NCBI RefSeq assembly: GCF_905220415.1 | Contig: NC_059552.1 | Location: 449,001 to 513,000, forward strand | Source of the DNA: Colias croceus | Lineage: Eukaryota > Arthropoda > Insecta > Lepidoptera > Pieridae | Direction of reading: 5' to 3' | DNA: 64,000 nt | Shown: positions 37,110-48,528 of the stretch, in pieces | Layout of the letters: each line of letters opens with the position of its first letter | How positions within the stretch are numbered: position 1 is the stretch's first letter | Position numbers and translations under genes: made by a program | Notes under the pieces: generated by a model | Databases searched by the model: none | What the model was told of the DNA's origin: nothing | Seen by the model: the letters and a program-made list of their open reading frames with translations, nothing else

Positions 37110-37402
37110 ATCACATTTAATTGAACTGGAATAAATAAATAAATATTTTCAGGACAATTTTCTCACACGGCACGATGTGATCCCATACTAAGCTTTCGCT
37201 TGTGTTATGGAAACCAGACGGCTGCTGAAAAACATACATATATATTTTTTGTAAATAAATACTTATATAGATAATTAACACCCAGACACATAGCAAACAT
37301 CTATGTTCGTCACACAAATATTTGCCCCGGGTGGGAATCGAACCCACAACCTCTGGCTTGGAAGGCAGGACCACTACCAACCAAGCCAACCGGTCAGTCA
37401 AA
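37110..37402 (-). mobile_element. tRNA-derived SINE (tRNA-Gly-like head)
   Basis: On the minus strand the head runs TTGGCTTGGTTGGTAGTGGT (A-box region), CTGCCTTCCAAGCCAG (anticodon arm-like, TCC in the loop) and GGTTCGATTCC (perfect B box), then CCACCCGGGGCA. A tRNA-unrelated body with TGTTTGCTATGTGTCTGGGT and CAGCCGTCTGGTTTCCATAA follows, and the tail is ATTTATTTATT. The anticodon arm resembles insect tRNA-Gly(UCC), but the acceptor stem does not pair, so this is not a tRNA gene. A 94-codon minus frame here is a by-product. Confidence 0.85.
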
Positions 37403-37463
37403 TGAATTTCAAGGAATGTTTATTCTGATACTCGTATAGGAGGTAGTAACGTTGACAAGTGAG

Positions 37464-38495
37464 CATTTTAGTATAGTTGGTTCTTTGATATGCTGTTCCT
37501 CTTGCTATTTCGGTTACAGTCCGGGCTGTCTGGCTGGCCGCAGTGGTTGCGTTTATTAGTGCGCATCTTATCTGCACAGGAAAATATCCTTAATTTAAAG
37601 TCATTTTTTAACGCGTAATTTTTAATCTTTTGCCTTTAGATAGATCCAACAGACATAATTTTTTTATTGCAAGACGTTTTATTCGTTGTTAAATAGGTGC
37701 CAGACGCGATTTTTTATTTAAAATAATTAAAATGTCATCGAAATAAGTGAAATTCTATCAAGATGAGTCCCCGTAAAGGATAAGTAATCACTGTGTTACT
37801 TATACTATATATAATATTCATTTTACTATTTACAATTTTTTTGCAACAATCTACCATGTTGCGTTCTTTTCCCAACGAACCACAAATAGGACGTTAATGT
37901 AAACTTGATAAAAACCAAATATCATCAAGAAATTAAAGACTTTTTAACGGATTTTAAATGCGATTTATTCATTGTATTATTTTCCCGAGTCTTTAATTTC
38001 TAAATGTATAATACTCGCGTAAAATCAAACACTAGAAAATACAAATATCATCAAATTCATATTTATACCCAAAAGTGTAACAAATATGAAACCATCTATT
38101 AAAAATATTAGTTTACTAATTATTCAATATAAGTATTAAAAAAGGATAATATAATATAAATAATAAAGTTATTACTTACCTTTTAAGCGGACTCATGTTG
38201 ATGTAATTTCACTTATTTCGATGACATTTTAGTTATTTTGAAATTAAAATTGCGTATGGCACCTATTTTACAACGAAAAAAACGTCTTGCAATAAAAAAT
38301 TTATGTCTGATGGATCTATCTAAAGGCAAAAGATTAAAAATTACGCATTAAAAAATGACTTTAAATTAAGGATATTTTCCTGTGCAGATAAGATGCGCAC
38401 TAATAAACGCAACCACTGCGGCCAGCCAGACAGCCCGGACTCTAACCGAAATAGCAAGAGAAACAGTATATCAAAAACCCAACTATACTAAAATG
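37464..38495. mobile_element. DNA element with about 340-bp inverted repeats
   Basis: The left arm (37464-about 37803) starts CATTTTAGTATAGTTGG. The right arm (about 38158-38495) ends with its inverse. The arms stay alignable over their whole length with scattered differences, through GGCTGTCTGGCTGGCCGCAG, CATCTTATCTGCACAGGAAA and ATAAGTGAAATT. Each arm contains an ATGAGTCC start (37763 plus, 38196 minus). The middle (37804-38157) is AT-rich and non-coding. It resembles a TIR element reduced to its ends; no clear target duplication was seen, and the superfamily is unknown. Confidence 0.75.
38180..38196 (-). other. Possible first coding exon with splice donor
   Basis: In the right arm, the minus strand reads ATGAGTCCGCTTAAAAG followed directly by GTAAGTAAT, a good donor. 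The left arm keeps the ATG but has GATAAGT in place of the donor. This suggests that each arm descends from the promoter and first exon of an autonomous element. Confidence 0.35.
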
Positions 38496-41400
38496 ACTTT
38501 TTTTAAAACGTTGCTAGCTCCCGTACCATACGTATTTCTTCATTTTTAAACACGCAAGTTGTCAGAGACACGAGTTGTCGATCCACAAGGATCTACTGAG
38601 TTCTTCTATTCAAGTATCATAATGTTGTGTTATTATTTATTGCTGAACAGAAATTAACGTTAAAATATTCCAAAAGCGCTCAAATGTAAAGTAGTATTAT
38701 TCAACCGTAAACTGTTGTGGTCATAAAACAAATACAAGGAAATAATTAACATATTCGAATTACTTGTTTTAATACCGTTTCGTAAATATCAAACATGCTT
38801 TATCCAATGAAGTATATTCAGCACAAATACAGAATCCCCACGGCTCGGTAATCCGACGCCGCGCGATCGAATAACCGATAAATAAGAATTTGCAAAATAT
38901 TCTTCAGAAGAAAATATAACTTTGCGAATATTATCTGCTTTTATTCCTTTTTAAGTAATGTTTATTGGAATTGAGTGCGTTCTGTTGATAGACTTGTTAT
39001 GGCGAGCCATATTTCTTGTAGCATTTGAGGTCCGAAATATGTATAGATCTGCATAAGTTAAATTTTTCTTTTGCTTTCAATGAAAAAGTTATTTGTAGTT
39101 AGTCCCTTAAATACCATTAAAATCAATAGCAACAGTTTGTATCTTACGTTGTTGGAAGACATTGAATGAGATAAAACTTTTCTAAAGTATTTTGTGTAGG
39201 ACGTATTATAAGATAAAATGAATTAGCTATTTAAAATATGATGTCTTCGTTATAATAGTAAATAGGAGTTTATAGGCAAGAATTTTCATTACTTTAAGTG
39301 AAAATAATACCTAATAATCATCATTAAGTTCACGATTCCACTATAAAGAGACACATTTTCTTAAAAAAATGTCTTCTGGACCATGGGCATAATTTTGAAG
39401 TAATGAAAGAACTTTCTCCATTAATTTTTTTCTAACCTTAACACGGAAAATTTTGTACATTTCCTTGCGTTGAGATATCTGATAGCCTCAAGGGAGGCTT
39501 CGCTTACACCGAACAGGAGTTTAAATATATTACAAAGTTATTTATAAATATTATTATCTTCATTAGTTTGAATAACTTAAAATAAGAAACATGTTAATAT
39601 TACGTAGCAGTTATGCAGTTTTATCTGTGTATATAAACAAAGCCACGGGGAAGAGTTAGTATATCTATAACTTTTAAATTATTCTATTGTATAACCTGCA
39701 AAGCTATCGAGTTTAGTCAAATCTTTAAACGGTGGTTTAGTGCTGATAACGTAACAGACAAACAGACAGACTGGCATTTGAAATATTGTTATAGAAATAA
39801 TTTAACGTTAATAACCAATGAGGCTAAATTCAATATAACTAGATTAATGATACTAAAGTATTCTTTAGTTTTTCTTTTTCTTTCGTTCATATTAGTTTCT
39901 AAAATAATAAACAACCAAAATTCCAAAGTGGATTAGCCACTTCATTTTTCGCAAGGAAAGCCATCCATCACTTTTACACTCTCTTACTATCACTCATAAT
40001 TATGCCCAAATATAAACTGACGCAAATAGATAAAAATAGCATCTTAATTTGAAATTAAATAATATGTATAATCTAAGATAAGATGTGTAATGTGTATATT
40101 ACAATTAACTGAAATAAAAAGTATCCAAGCTCGTATAAAGTAGGCTGTTTGGAAAACAACATCACTCAAAATTGCTATCAAAAGCAAAGCAATGTTGAAA
40201 TGATTTTTCTACATACACTAGATAATAATTTAATACGTGTTAATTGTTCATTAACTATATTATTGAGATTTTTCTTATCTTTCAAAAGATAAAGCATTGA
40301 TATCGCTTCATCCCCAGTAATTGGTAATTTGAGCTAGAGGCGATCACTTACAATCAATTTCCTAAAGATATTTTCCTTGTAGCCTTTTTTGTAGTAAATG
40401 GAAAAAAATATTTACGTAAAAAATAGATAATAGATTAAAAAATAGATAATAGATCATAGATAATTCATCATAAATAACGTAAAAAAACTATAATACACGG
40501 CCATTCTGAACAAAGACAGACGCGTATATCACCCAAGGTGTGTAATGTGTATATACGTAGTTTTTAAGCCTATAATTTGACAAGACAAGCAGTCTTTTTT
40601 ATTTATATCTTATAAAATAAATTTATTTTTAATAGGTAAATATAAAAATATTTTTTTTAACATAGTTTCAAAAATAGTATTCGCTTCAATTAGAACAAAG
40701 TATCGATTAAACCAGATTCTATAATAATTGTAGATACTCTGATAGTAAACAGTATTATAGTGTGAAAGAACTACGGAAAATAAAAACACAATTAAATTGC
40801 ATACAATTTATTTCAAAACACCACATAAAAAACGTTTAAAAATGTATAAAAAAGCTTATTCTAATAACGATTTTAATTTAACAAGCAAACGTTTAGATAG
40901 CGCCTTCATTTAAGATACTATCTTTGATATAATAAATAGGTTACTTCACGAAGTAGCCCTGGAGCCCATTAAGGGGCCCATAAAAATACTTCGACCCATA
41001 TTTATAAGTCTATTGGAATTTCATTAGCGCTGTAGGGCGTGGAGGTCGCTGCGGATTTGAGTATGTTGAATTTTTAATGAAAACTTTCATTTTATACGCT
41101 CTTCTTCTGTAATAACGAGTAAGAGTTGATCCCATTTGTGAGAAATATTTATGAACTTGTAATTGCCATATTTATCGGCGGTAAACAATAGTAAAATTGT
41201 AGTAACGAATGCAGTTTAAGCTGCTCAGAAATAATCTTACTAGTTCTGAAATAATTTTCAAAATTGGCATTATAGTTTCAGAGATTCCCTTTTATAAATA
41301 AACTCACAAGTTAACTAACTTTGCGAATTTGTATTCAAAATTTTCCCGCTTCACAATATCAGCATAGATACTATTACCGTGAAAAACCGATTTGCTCGTA

Positions 41401-44400
41401 TCTATTTTAGTTCGAAAGAATATTACTTCCAACAATTGTTAGTGAAAGTCAAGATTAAAAATAAGACAAGCAAGGGGAGTATTCAATGAGATTGCGAAGA
41501 ACAAGTGAAAGCAAATGTTGTCGGAACGTTCCCGGGATTAGAGTCGTTCCAATCTCAACCTTTTCTTGCACTTGGGAAAATATTAAAAGCAAAATTTCAA
41601 ACAAGAATAGATAGAGAAAGTACGACAATTCGCGTATTAACTGTTGCAGGCAGAGACTGTAGCGTTTAAGCGATTTTTGGAATTGGAAATACGGTGTAAT
41701 AGTTATTTTAGGATGAAGCCGATATTCAATCTTTACTTTGTATACATCGTCGACTAGCAAGAAGAAAACAGCTGAGAACAATATTTGCAAGTCCTTGTGC
41801 AATTTTTTTTTAATTTAATTATCCAACAGTGGTTAATGAGGGGCATTTATATTATAAATGAAGCTATTAAAAGCTAAACATAAATTTTCAAATAATAAAT
41901 TTAAAAAAAATCGCAATTATTAAAAGTATTTATAAATTCCGCATGGAATGCTATTGTTGTATTTGACAATAATAATTGTTCATAATTGTTTTATTGACTT
42001 TGCATGTAATTTTCCACTAACAAAACATAGCATTGTATCTAATTTTACAAAGCACACAGACAAAGCAGCGAGTCAATACATGCACATAGACGCGCAGCTA
42101 AAAATAGAATCCTCTGAATGGAAACCATGTCTCTGTGGAAGTAATTAAAATGGTTGTTTGAAGGATATTTTCAGCACTCATTATCTCGATTTAAACACAT
42201 CTGTTGAAAGTCTGGGAAATTACAGCTGCAGAGGTTAATTTTCCATTGAATTACGATATGCTCCATGAATCTACGAATTAAGGTAACATTTTGCATATAA
42301 TTGATTTTATGGAAGTAAATGCTTCATTGTGTCTGGGTATGTACAATTAAGCTACTATTAGCTATGTAATGGCACAGATAATATAAAACTAAATTATGGT
42401 TAATTATTATTAAGCTGACTAGTGGGTATGTGTTAACTACGCGTTAAATCGTAAACTCATTACAATTCTCAGTTGCTAATCCACTAAACCAAAGAAAGAC
42501 GTTTTTCCATACTGGAATTAGTAGTGCTTTCACATGGTCAGATATCAGGCGGTTTCTTGAGCATAAGAGCATTTTTATAGCACTGTCAAAACCTAGCCCC
42601 AATCAGTCAGTAACCTACATTCCATGCAACGAAACAGTTCCAAACAAACAGGATTTACCACACAAACATAGTTCCAAATGTCTGTAATTAAAGCTTGCAC
42701 CGTCCATCCTGTACATAAGCCACCACGAAGCGAATCACTTACGTGCCTCAAACAGGAAACAAAACCATTGCAATTCAAAGGACATGACGCAGGAATCGCA
42801 ACTCCCAACGTATTATAATTCTGAATGGAACAAGTGTGAAGACACGCAAAATGTTGAACGGTTTAGGGCTGCCACTTTGAAGTTATAATAATATTTTTTA
42901 TTGACAATAATTACATTTAGCAATATAATCAACTTTTACTATTGTATCAGAAACAAAAAAAAGACTATTACATAGATACTGTTATATTATTAAACGTTAT
43001 TTTGATTTAATAATATTATTTTGAAATGTACCTTAACAGTCAGAATTTGTTAATGTAAAAAATATAACATGTTAAAAAAGACTCTATATTATTATTTTAT
43101 AAAAGCAAGCTACATTTCTAAAAACAACAACACTTGATGATTCTTCATGCGTTTTGAAATATAGCATCCCGTGTAAAAATTAAATTAAATTATTTACTTG
43201 ATACTATTTACCGAAGCTTTTTTCTTTATTATCAAAAATAGTTATCTTTAAATTCGTGTAACATGATGTTGGTACTGCAATCATAAGAGCCCAGATCTAA
43301 GTTTTCAATAGTATAAGACTTAGCTCTACCTTTTTTACCTTAACATAATAGCAAGAACAATATCAGCATGATCTTTGCTATGAACATAGAATAAAACACG
43401 TACTTTCTTACTAAAACGTGCGGCTTGGTTCATTCAACCTCACGATGTTCAAATTATACGCCAGTCACAAAACTATCTCGTAGTCCGTTGGTTCAACCCT
43501 GGAACAAAAAGTAGTGCACTTTAACCGTCCGTTAAAAGGTTCTGTGACATTCCGTATTCACTAGTTACTGGCAACTGACAATTTTATTGCAAAGACTTTG
43601 TGTAATAGCTTTTCAGTTAACTGACGTAAAAATTCTTAAAATGCGACTTATGTTTAATGTACATTTCATGTTGTTGTTTTTGAATATTATGTAGCTTAGT
43701 TGTGTCCTACTTTTTAAAGCGAAGTTTTAGGCCGCGTAGGTTTAATTTTAGGTTTTGCACTGTAACTTACTTCCTGAAAGTAATATAGATATATACTTAC
43801 TCAAAACATGCGTAATTATATACTTACATGCTTAGGTATGTTCCATTGAATAAACTTTTGTAAATACCACCAGTAAATATACAATAATATTGAATCTTCG
43901 CAAGAAATCGAAATGTTCCAGCCTCCCTAATGGCTAACGAGATTTAATAAAACTTGAAATAATTTAGGTTTATTATAAAAGTTATCTTGTTACGGGCTTA
44001 ATTTTAATGATATTACTCTTAGAGACTACGAAAATGAAAATTCTTCTGGATTATTGCTTATGTTTGTTTGAAATATTATCATTATTAGGAAATGTATTCT
44101 TGCATGCAAAAATATAATTTGACAGAATACATTTATAGTTCATTGACTGATTGGCTTAAGAGGAGATGAAAATACTTACATTTTCATTTAGTAGTAGTAC
44201 AAAAGCAAATTATTCTAAACTGTCTCTAAATGTAAATCGTAAAAGAGAGAAAAGAAAAGAGCATATAACGTAAATGGTAATGGGTATTCATTTGAAGTTC
44301 CTCCATCATTAGCTGCAAAAAGTGTCACTATAAAACCTTTCCCTACCTACTAGAAACACTGATATTTAATTAACAGCATTACCGAAACCCATATCTAAAT

Positions 44401-44743
44401 TTTTACATTCCAAACTGCAAAACAAAATCAGTTTAACACACTACGTTAACTCGCAAACTGCATCCAAAATGGATTAAAACGTAAAATTTAAAGGCGTATT
44501 CAGGACGTGGCCTCATTAGGACTACTGAGATGCGACGGTGCTAACGGCCCCATTCGCTAATTACTCGAGTAATATTTAAAACATTTACATCACATTCAAA
44601 GTGAATAACTCGTATAACTGGGAACACGGTTAACTAGTATTTTAATGCGATTTTGTTTGCCAATTTTTAGTGATGAACGTGTAGGTATTGGCACGTATTG
44701 GAATCGTAATCTGGACTGAGCAAGTCTCACTTATTGTGCCATA
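38496..44743. other. Long unassigned AT-rich stretch
   Basis: No repeat or exon is supported in over 6 kb. The longest frame, 41455-41802 (minus, 115 codons), is rich in L, F and Y and matches no family I know. Small local duplications of ATAGATAATAGAT (about 40420-40460) are the only structure noted. It could be intron or intergenic DNA. Confidence 0.4.
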
Positions 44744-44937
44744 TCTATACTAATATTATAAAGCTGAAGAGTTTGTTTGTTTGTTTGAACGCGCTAATCT
44801 CGGGAACTACTTGTCCGATGTGAAAAATTCTTTCGGTGTTAGATAGCCCATTTATCGAGGAAGGTTATAGGCATATATCATCACGCTACGACCAACAGGA
44901 GTGGAGCCACGGGGGTGATACCGCGCGGATCAGCTAG
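44744..44937 (+). mobile_element. Intact non-autonomous Helitron, GAAGAGTTTGTTT family
   Basis: A complete 194-bp copy. It starts TCTATACTAATATTATAAAG, carries GAACGCGCTAATCTCGGGAA and GATAGCCCATTTATCGAGGA, has the hairpin CCGCGCGG, and ends CAGCTAG. The flanking bases are A and T, as for Helitron targets. This is the best reference copy in the window. Confidence 0.9.
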
Positions 44938-46425
44938 TTTTGAATAAAATCACATGTCGATAATCCAACTGCTATAATTGCTAGCTATGTTTGATATCTT
45001 ATAAAGTCTACCAATCTGCATTTCACCAACATAGTGCCTAATACCTAAGCCTATGGGTAGGTAAGCTTAAATAATAAGGCCTCTTATGGTCTATAATAAA
45101 AATATGCCTGCTTGATAGGATGATAATGTAAATTTTACATTACAAAATATGCATCATGAAGAAAGAATTTTTCATATTGTTCCCTCTTGATGTTGAAGAA
45201 ATGTTTAGTAATATTAAATTGACGTACATTCGTATATTTTCAAAAGCCTTTCTATTTTGCTCGACTAATAACTGTAGAGTCTAGTATTACTCAATGCCAT
45301 ACAACAAGGTTTATTACGTGCGTTGTAATAAAAACGTTTAGAATAAAATGTGTAAGATTTATGAAGAATTTCTAGAATTTATATGTAAGAAGCATTTTAC
45401 GTATAGCCAAAATAAAAAAAAACGCAACACAGTTGTTATTTACTAAGAATGATGATATCGACTTCAAAATGTCGTTAGATTTATACATTTTTACCAAATC
45501 GAAAAATTATCATTAAATTTTATACTGTTGAAACTTCATTAAATCGTCAAGTCCAAGTTTAATAAAATTAATTATCAATTCCCAAATTGATTGTCAATGA
45601 AAGATCCAGATCGAACTTATTGAACAATAAAAACCTCGCATTCACTGAACAATAAAATTTTAACTATCATTAAAGCGAGACGATCATAAACTATTCCAGT
45701 TTACTTTGATTAATGACTTGATTTCAATTGAATAAATTATATTCGTTTCAACTTGAGACAACCTTAATGTATTTACAATCCATTAGCGGAGAGGTGTTTC
45801 ATTGGAATTTGTACTCTATGCGCAAGGTATAGAAATGGGTTTCATTTGAACACAGAGGTGTTTGTAAGTCGATTTTGTGAAGTACATCACAGGACTATTA
45901 GATGTAAAACGGAATTTAAGGGATGGCGCAAGCGAACGTGTTAATTAGTTATATCATAAAATTCCAAATACACATGTTTTTAGAAGCTTAAGAAAAATAT
46001 GAAATAAATAATATTAATAAATAATTTAAAAAGTTTCTCTTAAAACTCTATGTTTTTTAACGAATCGTTTTAAAAGGACATTGAACTGAAAAACTCAATA
46101 AAGATTTACTGAAATATGCATGAACGATATTCTATTACCACACTACAATTAATAGTGCATGCAAACATTATCATTAATTTCATAGGACATTTACTTTCAA
46201 AGCTTGAATGTCGTTTCACCACTTCGTTGATAACAAGCTTTCAAAGTAATACAGAGTCTTAGGTGTTTAGATTTATAGTGTGTAAGGTGTTTTAGTTCTT
46301 GTTACAGGCCATAAATTGAGCTGTCTAGAACTGCAGTAATATCGAGAACTTCCTAATGACTGCTGTAAAAACGTGGTGTGGCGATCTCACTACAGTTTGA
46401 TGATCTGTGAATGTTTAAAACAATT
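44938..46425. other. Unassigned sequence
   Basis: AT-rich; nothing supported. Confidence 0.4.
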
Positions 46426-46452
46426 GTCCGTATTTAAGCAAAAAGGAACCAC
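46426..46452 (+). repeat. Left terminal inverted repeat
   Basis: Begins GTCCGTATTTAAGCAAAA and ends GGAACCAC. It matches the right end in 25 of 27 positions. Confidence 0.8.
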
Positions 46453-46633
46453 CCAGCAAACACGCACTTCTGAGATATCAAAGGATTTACAAAAACATTT
46501 GCAGCTCAGTTATATGAAGTAAAATTAATATTTATTTTATTTAAATTTATTGATAAATTACTTATTTAAGTATGTGTATATAAATTTGCTCTGAATACTC
46601 TTAAATTTTCTAAATAATTAAGAAAATGTGCAT

Positions 46634-46702
46634 GTGGTTCCTTTTAACATTTATCAATTGATAGGTTTTCTCCTTGTTTTCTCTTATACAAAAAAGAACC
46701 AC
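46634..46702. repeat. Left subterminal GTGGTTCC motifs
   Basis: GTGGTTCC at 46634-46641 (followed by TTTT) and its inverse GAACCAC at 46696-46702 repeat the core of the terminal repeat. Such motifs commonly serve as transposase-binding sites; that role is inferred. Confidence 0.55.
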
Positions 46703-46759
46703 AACCCAGGGATTTTATGATATAAATGAAACTATGTATTTATAATATCGTAATAAAGC

Positions 46760-46765
46760 TTTAAT
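46760..46765 (-). terminator. Poly(A) signal of the minus-strand gene
   Basis: ATTAAA on the minus strand, 37 bp past the stop codon of the terminal exon and still inside the transposon. Confidence 0.5.
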
Positions 46766-46801
46766 TTAAAAGATATATAAAATAATACATATAGAGGACG
46801 T

Positions 46802-47004
46802 TTATTCGACGTTATCATCAAATTGGATTTCGAAATCCACCGTGTCTAGTCCATCTATGTGGTCTTCTATTGCATCATCACTAATAAGATTGTTATAAAA
46901 ACTCTGTGCATATTGTGGAATGAGATGTAATATGGCCTGAATATCGCTTGAAGGTGAAGAAAGCTTCTCCAGAGGCATCGACGTATAAGATTCTTCGTTA
47001 TCTT
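46802..47004 (-). CDS. Terminal exon of the transposon minus-strand gene
   Basis: Two bases complete a split codon, then 66 codons run to TAA. The translation includes DNEESYTSMPLEKLSSPSSD, IQAILHLIPQYAQSFYNNLI and ends DFEIQFDDNVE. It is acidic and non-repetitive in character, with coding-like base use unlike the flanking DNA. Upstream is a strong acceptor (pyrimidine run TTTTTTCTTTTTATTACAG). Its phase fits the donor of 47944-48005: the split codon becomes GAA. The exon lies close to the left terminus, as expected for a transposon gene. I do not recognise the family; it might be part of a transposase. Confidence 0.75.
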
Positions 47005-47157
47005 CTGTAATAAAAAGAAAAAAGCTTTAAATCAAAACAATAAAGCCGCGTGGCTTTTATACGTAAATATATGGCGACAGCAAAATATTATTAGTTCTTA
47101 TAAAGCCGTGTCCCTACTAGACGAATAAGTTTGTTGTAGATACATGCGCCATGTACA

Positions 47158-47443
47158 AAAAACTGGCTAAGTGCGAGTCGGACTCGAGCAACGAAAAGTT
47201 CCGTACCATTATCTATAAAAACGGCAAAAAAATCGGTTTTATTGTATGGGAGCCTCTTAAATATTATTTTATTCTGTTCTTTTTAGTATTTGTTGTTACA
47301 GCGGCATCAGAAATACTTCATCTATGAAAATTTCGACTGTCTAACTATCACAGTTCATGAGACAGAGGGACAGACAGACAGACAGACAGCGGAGTCTTAG
47401 TAATAAGGTCTCGTTTTACCTTTTGAGTTCGGAACCCTAAAAA
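47158..47443 (+). mobile_element. Common moth dispersed repeat within the intron
   Basis: Begins CTGGCTAAGTGCGAGTCGGA and then AAAAGTTCCGTACCATTA, contains GGCAAAAAAATCGGTTTTAT and an ACAGACAGACAG tract, and ends AGTTCGGAACCCTAAAAA. GTTCCGTAC near the start and GTTCGGAACCC at the end are roughly inverse. I recognise this as an abundant repeat in Lepidoptera; its class is not settled here. It sits inside the minus-strand intron, so it inserted after the host transposon. Confidence 0.8.
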
Positions 47444-47943
47444 TCACACGCAACAGTGACCAAACCTAGCAAAAAATTAAATAAACTTGTTAAAATTTTG
47501 AGTTTCGCGGGCTAGGGCCTTGTTTCGGTCAAAACAGTGGTAGCGCGACTTTTAAAATCAAACAAATATGCGCTGAATGTACCTACTGTACTGAATCTGA
47601 ATCTAAACGTATTTTACCAAAATAGTAGGTAGGTACCTAGATCATCGACAGTTGTTTTTAAAACAGGGTTTAGTAGTTTCATCTCACAATGACAGATGAA
47701 TCGTAACAAAATGACTCTTAATAATTCGACTCGCCTTCGTGAACAACAACAGTGTCGTTAAAATACGTAAATCCACACAGGATTCCTCTTGTACTTACTT
47801 ACTAATTAATGAACTATCTTTTTAAAATCACTCCATAATCGGGAATGAATCAAAAGTGGATAAAGCGTACATACCTGCATCTCATAGATTCAATATAAGT
47901 ACTGATAAGTACCTACTTAAATGCATTAAATAAAACTACTTAC

Positions 47944-48005
47944 CCGTTGTATCTTCATTATTATCTTCGGTGTTCGTCTCCAATGCTTTTCTTACCAATT
48001 GCTTC
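47944..48005 (-). CDS. Penultimate exon of the transposon minus-strand gene
   Basis: Encodes KQLVRKALETNTEDNNEDTT plus one base of the next codon, followed by the donor GTAAGTAG. Joining to 46802-47004 keeps the frame and gives a continuous acidic stretch (NNEDTT-EDNEESY). The upstream limit is less sure: AAATAAG|G at 48006 can act as acceptor but lacks a pyrimidine run. The intron to the last exon is 939 bp. Confidence 0.65.
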
Positions 48006-48079
48006 CTTATTTATTTATTACTATCTAAACATTTTCACATTTAATTTTAAAGGTAATTAACAAAAACAATAGAACTTAC

Positions 48080-48190
48080 TTCGTGGAGAAAAAAAACGGC
48101 CGTCACGTATTCGAAATACTTCGCTGAATGTCACCTATTAGCCACAGCAAATTAGATTCAGAATCGTCGATCAGATCGAATAATTCGTGT
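48080..48190 (-). pseudogene. Possible upstream exon, decayed
   Basis: The minus strand ends here at a good donor (CGAA|GTAAGT, below 48080). Two frames look coding. One reads ELFDLIDDSESNLLWLIGD then IQRSISNT before TGA; it has the right phase for the next exon but contains the stop. The other reads TFSEVFRIRDGRFFSPR and is open from an AG at 48135-48136 but is out of phase. A CGA-to-TGA change or an indel in the eight-base T run could explain this. The first frame crosses the boundary of the inverted arm at 48171. Confidence 0.35.
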
Positions 48191-48473
48191 AGTTTTGAAA
48201 GTTACTACAGTTATTCCTAAAGGTGTCCCGATGAATATACTAAAAGCCCTCGAGGGAGGGACACAAGCCTGCGGTGGGGGAGGGGGGGAAAGGTCTCTTT
48301 TTCAAGGTTTTGACTTGTAACTCGAAAATTATTCATAATATCTGTTTAGTGATTTCTACATTAATTATTAACATTAAATTGCCTATAAATTACGTCTAAA
48401 CATTTTTACCGTACGATCAATACTTTAGGAGATACATAGTACTTAAGGTGATAAAAATAAGAAACAACATCGT
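48171..48473 (+). repeat. Left 303-bp internal inverted arm
   Basis: Pairs with 49181-49483. It starts TCAGATCGAATAATTCGTGT, includes a G-rich run (GGTGGGGGAGGGGGGGAAAG, about 48275-48294) and ends AATAAGAAACAACAT. Scattered differences and small indels separate the arms. Confidence 0.85.
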
Positions 48474-48528
48474 TATAGGTACTTGACTTGACTAAGATGA
48501 TAGATAAGTCGCGCTACAAAGATAAAGG

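Noticed and set aside
37117..37401. 94-codon minus-strand open frame
   Set aside because: Read-through of the SINE; not a gene.
37320..37402. tRNA-Gly gene
   Set aside because: The anticodon arm and B box are tRNA-like, but no acceptor stem pairs, and a SINE body with ATTT tail follows.
41455..41802. 115-codon minus-strand open frame
   Set aside because: Rich in L, F and Y, no known motif, no splice or promoter context; length is within chance for a 64-kb window.
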